From: Winogradskyella sp. PC-19
GTDB lineage: Bacteria > Bacteroidota > Bacteroidia > Flavobacteriales > Flavobacteriaceae
NCBI RefSeq assembly: GCF_002163855.1
Contig: NZ_CP019332.1
Coordinates: 161,213-225,212, forward strand
Direction of reading: 5' to 3'
DNA length: 64,000 bases
Shown here: one piece after another, positions 61,999 through 64,000 of the stretch
Numbering within the stretch: the stretch's first letter is position 1
How the letters are laid out: every line of letters starts with the position of its first letter
The notes under the pieces: model-generated
Told to the model about the DNA's origin: nothing
Database searches by the model: none
The model's input: the letters and a program-made list of their open reading frames with translations, nothing else
Position numbers and translations under genes: made by a program

Positions 61999-62115
61999 AA
62001 AAATTTTCCAGTCATTTCTGTCTGTATCAGGAATGAAGATGTCTCGCCAAGAACCATCCCAAAAATAAATGTCGTTATTTAATTCTTTCCAATTCAGTTT
62101 TTCTAAATGTTTTAC

Positions 62116-62240
62116 AACGGTTTAGTATAACCGTCAGTTACGGGTTTTAAATTACTATTTTTCGATTAAGCACTGACGCTCGCAATTCCGAGTGGATTCG
62201 GACGTAGTCGAATCCGCCGTAATTGCGGTTATACATTGTT
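62116..62240 (-). repeat. attC-like site 34 (TATAACCGTCAGTTACGGG type)
   Basis: AACGGTTTAGTATAACCGTC ... TTGCGGTTATACATTGTT. Closes the cassette of 62229-62909; barcode GTAAACA exact at both edges. Confidence 0.9.
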
Positions 62241-62711
62241 GTAAACAGTTATTTTTTCAGCGATGTATTTTTCAATCAGTTCTTTGTCCGCTTTATTTTT
62301 TAAGATTAATAATTCATTGTTTTTATGTGTCCGATAATTCATTAAGAATTTCGTTTTTCCACTTCGAGTTAATTCCGAATATTCAAATCGATTAGGGTCA
62401 AATTTTTCTGCAATCAATTCCATTTTTTGAGTTCGGTCAAGTATTTTTTTCAGTCGTGTCACTTTTCCGCTTTTCTCGTCAATTTTTAATTCCGTATAAT
62501 AAATCCAAGAAGCAAATCGATAAAGAGTGTAACCGATTAAAGTCAATATTGCGACAAAAATTCCGACTCCAATTCCGAGAAACCAAATAAGAAAAATGAA
62601 TGAAGCAGAAGTCCAAATCATCAGTTCTTTCCAGTTAAATGGAATTCGGTCACTCAAAGTATGAATGTCTCCATTTTTGGAAATTCTAAAATAGTCTTCG
62701 TTTTCGTTCAT
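62229..62711 (-). CDS. Membrane protein of unknown function with attC-encoded end
   Basis: 160 residues. Two membrane segments close together (LMIWTSASFIFLIWFLGIGVGIFVAILTLIGYTLYRF), then a PH-like beta domain (YYTELKIDEKSGKVTRLKKIL... RFEYSELTRSGKTKFLMNYRTHKNNELLIL). Ends in VYNNV read from attC-like site 34. Its start directly follows the stop of 62712-62909. No family recognised. Confidence 0.62.
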   Translation of the reverse strand: MNENEDYFRISKNGDIHTLSDRIPFNWKELMIWTSASFIFLIWFLGIGVGIFVAILTLIGYTLYRFASWIYYTELKIDEKSGKVTRLKKILDRTQKMELIAEKFDPNRFEYSELTRSGKTKFLMNYRTHKNNELLILKNKADKELIEKYIAEKITVYNNV

Positions 62712-62909
62712 TTAAAATGAGTCGTAAATTAGTTTTATACCAATTGCAAAAAGGATAAATGCACCTAAAATGAATTCAATCGTGAACGACATTCGCATAT
62801 AATCTTCATTTTTTCTTTGAGCAACGAATTTCTTTCTTTCGTAATTGTACCATATAATTCCAAGTGCTATTAACAAAGCTCCAAGTAAAAATGTTAGTAC
62901 CTTTTCCAT
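62712..62909 (-). CDS. Small two-segment membrane protein
   Basis: 65 residues: a first membrane segment (VLTFLLGALLIALGIIWY), a basic loop (NYERKKFVAQRKNEDYMR) and a second segment (IEFILGAFILFAIGIKLIY). No family recognised. First gene of a two-gene cassette with 62229-62711, whose start follows immediately, so the two are probably coupled. Confidence 0.62.
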   Translation of the reverse strand: MEKVLTFLLGALLIALGIIWYNYERKKFVAQRKNEDYMRMSFTIEFILGAFILFAIGIKLIYDSF

Positions 62910-62919
62910 AATTGTTTAC

Positions 62920-63105
62920 AACGTTTAGTATATGGCAAGTAGGGCAGTAGAAAGCAATAAACTTTCGGATTTGCACTGAGCCAAAACGTTGTATTTTGTT
63001 TTTATCTTATTCATTTTAAAAGCCAAATCAACGATTTGGCGGTGTTTCAAATAACCACAGGACTTTCAGAAACCACTGAACGCCCTATTTGCTATATACA
63101 TTGTT
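62920..63105 (-). repeat. attC-like site 35, long type (186 bp)
   Basis: AACGTTTAGTATATGGCAAG ... TTTGCTATATACATTGTT with GCCAAATC/GATTTGGC inside. Closes the cassette of 63118-63808; barcode GTGGTGT(C) here, GTAGTGC at the far edge. Confidence 0.8.
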
Positions 63106-63117
63106 GTGGTGTCGTTT

Positions 63118-63540
63118 TTATTTTATTTCTTTAATCTTTCCAGTATTATAAAGTTCTTCGAGCATTGGTTTCAATTCCTGCCAATCTATGTCCTTACTCA
63201 TTTCTTTGTATTCATTCGTACTATCTAAATACTCCTTCAAAAACCAAGCATCAATTTTCCCGAACTTTGGTGCATTCGTCAGGATTACTTCAATGTTTTG
63301 TTGTGTTTTTCTTTTATGAAATCCACATTCTCCTCCGTGAAAAGAGTAATTGACTCTTTCAGAAAGTTTACCACTCCTGGGAACCTTTTTGTTTCCTTTC
63401 CAAATTAATTCATCGTATTCCTTTTGAACAGCTATATCGTATTCAAATTTCTTCCCCAATCTGTTCATTAGTTCCATTCCTTCTGAACGATATTCGATAA
63501 TAGCTTTGGCTAATATGTCTAATGTGATTTTTTTATTCAT
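63118..63540 (-). CDS. Small soluble protein of unknown function
   Basis: 140 residues from the ATG at 63540; the in-frame extension to 63591 lies inside the upstream gene and is unlikely. It is basic and helical with KKVPRSGKLSERVNYSFHGGECGFHKRKTQQNIEVILTNAPKFGKIDAWFLKEYLDS. A His/Cys/Gly motif (FHGGECGFHK) is notable but not a standard zinc finger. The DUF6896 family has a similar RGxW/HGxGC pattern, but I only recall it vaguely. Overlaps 63533-63808 by 8 bases. Confidence 0.6.
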   Translation of the reverse strand: MNKKITLDILAKAIIEYRSEGMELMNRLGKKFEYDIAVQKEYDELIWKGNKKVPRSGKLSERVNYSFHGGECGFHKRKTQQNIEVILTNAPKFGKIDAWFLKEYLDSTNEYKEMSKDIDWQELKPMLEELYNTGKIKEIK

Positions 63541-63808
63541 AAAACTTACCTGCATAAAGTAAAAGCGCAAAGCTCTTCCAATTAGGTTCATCCTTTATTT
63601 GTTCGCTGTCTTCACCGTACGCTTCAATGGATTCCAAAAAAGAGGAAATTGTTCCATTTTCCCAACCATTGGCTCCTGAAGAATATGGAGAAGAAGGATT
63701 TGTTTTTTCCTTCTCATCCTCATCAATTTTATCGTCTTTTAGAGCTTTTACAAATTGGAGAAATGTATCCTTTGAGTTTACTCTTTCTAATAATTCATTT
63801 AAATCCAT
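63533..63808 (-). CDS. DUF7660-like small acidic protein
   Basis: 91 residues: NELLERVNSKDTFLQFVKALKDDKID... SSGANGWENGTISSFLESIEAYGEDSEQIKDEPNWKSFALLLYAGKFYE. The regular order (an initial helix, then W.N..l..fLe.i, then W..fA.lL.AgkfYE) matches what I know as DUF7660. Found in bacteria near small immunity-like proteins; function unknown. First gene of its cassette. Confidence 0.72.
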   Translation of the reverse strand: MDLNELLERVNSKDTFLQFVKALKDDKIDEDEKEKTNPSSPYSSGANGWENGTISSFLESIEAYGEDSEQIKDEPNWKSFALLLYAGKFYE

Positions 63809-63843
63809 TTTAGATGTTCACTTGAGTTTTTTCTAATGCACTA

Positions 63844-63967
63844 CAACGGTCTGGTGTATGATTTCGTTGCGTGTTTAAGCACTAAAGTTAGCAAATAAAA
63901 CACAGATAGAAAGTCCGCTAGGACTTTCGCAAGAAGACTCTAACTAACAATGAATTATACACGGTGT
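63844..63967 (-). repeat. attC-like site 36 (GTGTATGATTTCG type)
   Basis: AACGGTCTGGTGTATGATTT ... TTATACACGGTGTT. Closes a cassette that continues past the window; its barcode here is AGCCTAC. Confidence 0.85.
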
Positions 63968-63976
63968 TAGCCTACG

Positions 63977-64000
63977 TTATTTTATTTCCAAATCTAATTT
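63977..64000 (-). CDS. Last codons of a gene continuing past the window
   Basis: Ten bases after the edge of attC-like site 36 a minus-strand frame reads KLDLEIK and a TAA. By analogy with the other cassettes, where stops lie 5-50 bases from the site, this is the likely C-terminus of the next cargo gene. Too short to say more. Confidence 0.4.
   Translation of the reverse strand, partial: KLDLEIK

Larger units (their letters stand above)
161..63967 (-). other. Integron-like gene-cassette array, interrupted by an integrative element
   Basis: Thirty-six attC-like sites divide the DNA outside 13435-30327 into cassettes of about 0.5-5.3 kb. On the gene-sense (minus) strand each cassette starts G|TT-N7-ATT, carries its gene or genes, and ends AAC-N7'-AAC followed by a stem-loop and G. 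N7' is the reverse complement of N7 and differs from cassette to cassette. This is the arrangement known from integron arrays (R'' and R' boxes). Inference: the array was built by cassette insertion. No IntI-type integrase is in the window. Confidence 0.82.

Overview
This is AT-rich DNA that looks like a chromosome segment of a marine or host-associated Flavobacteriaceae (Bacteroidota). The evidence is type IX secretion sorting domains (8967-9776, 30431-31141), many lipoproteins, DUF6090 and DUF6266 proteins, LytTR regulators, promoters of the TAnnTTTG type, and a Bacteroidota-style tyrosine integrase.

The window has two parts. The first is a long gene-cassette array (about 1-13444 and 30318-64000). 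Small cargo cassettes, usually one or two genes, are separated by 36 imperfect-palindrome sites that behave like integron attC sites. Most are about 120-127 bp, but they range from 44 to 189 bp. Almost every gene is on the minus strand and ends against its own site. Each cassette carries the same 7-base 'barcode' at both ends in complementary form: on the + strand the left end reads GTT-N7-G-TT and the right end AA-T-N7-AAC. This is what is expected when a circular cassette with a folded recombination site is inserted, but the complementarity is longer than the textbook GTTRRRY/RYYYAAC boxes. No integron integrase lies in the window; by orientation one would expect it to the right of 64 kb. 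Ten copies of a gene-less 226-bp cassette are scattered between cargo cassettes.

The second part is a 17-kb integrative element (13435-30327) that has split the array. It entered exactly at the end of an attC-like site, leaving the 10-base core ACACGGTGTT at both ends. It carries a tyrosine integrase, an Xis-like protein, a P4/D5-type primase-helicase, a zinc-finger primase-like protein and a restriction-modification locus. That locus has an HTH regulator, an m6A methylase, a circularly permuted m5C methylase, a small PD-(D/E)xK nuclease candidate, and an HNH endonuclease resembling the Alw26I/Eco31I/Esp3I family. A DUF4065 (Panacea) toxin-antitoxin pair sits beside the right end.

Cassette cargo is mostly secreted or membrane hydrolases (amidohydrolase, P1 peptidase, choloylglycine hydrolase-like, serine hydrolases, an alpha/beta hydrolase, SGNH-like), an acyltransferase, transport and signalling genes (CDF transporter, LytTR proteins, a two-component system), an RtcB-like ligase, a RloA/RloB pair, one backwards cassette with a toxin-antitoxin-like pair, and many small proteins of unknown function. 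I saw no tRNA, rRNA or CRISPR array. All family assignments come from reading the sequence and from memory of the families; no searches were run.
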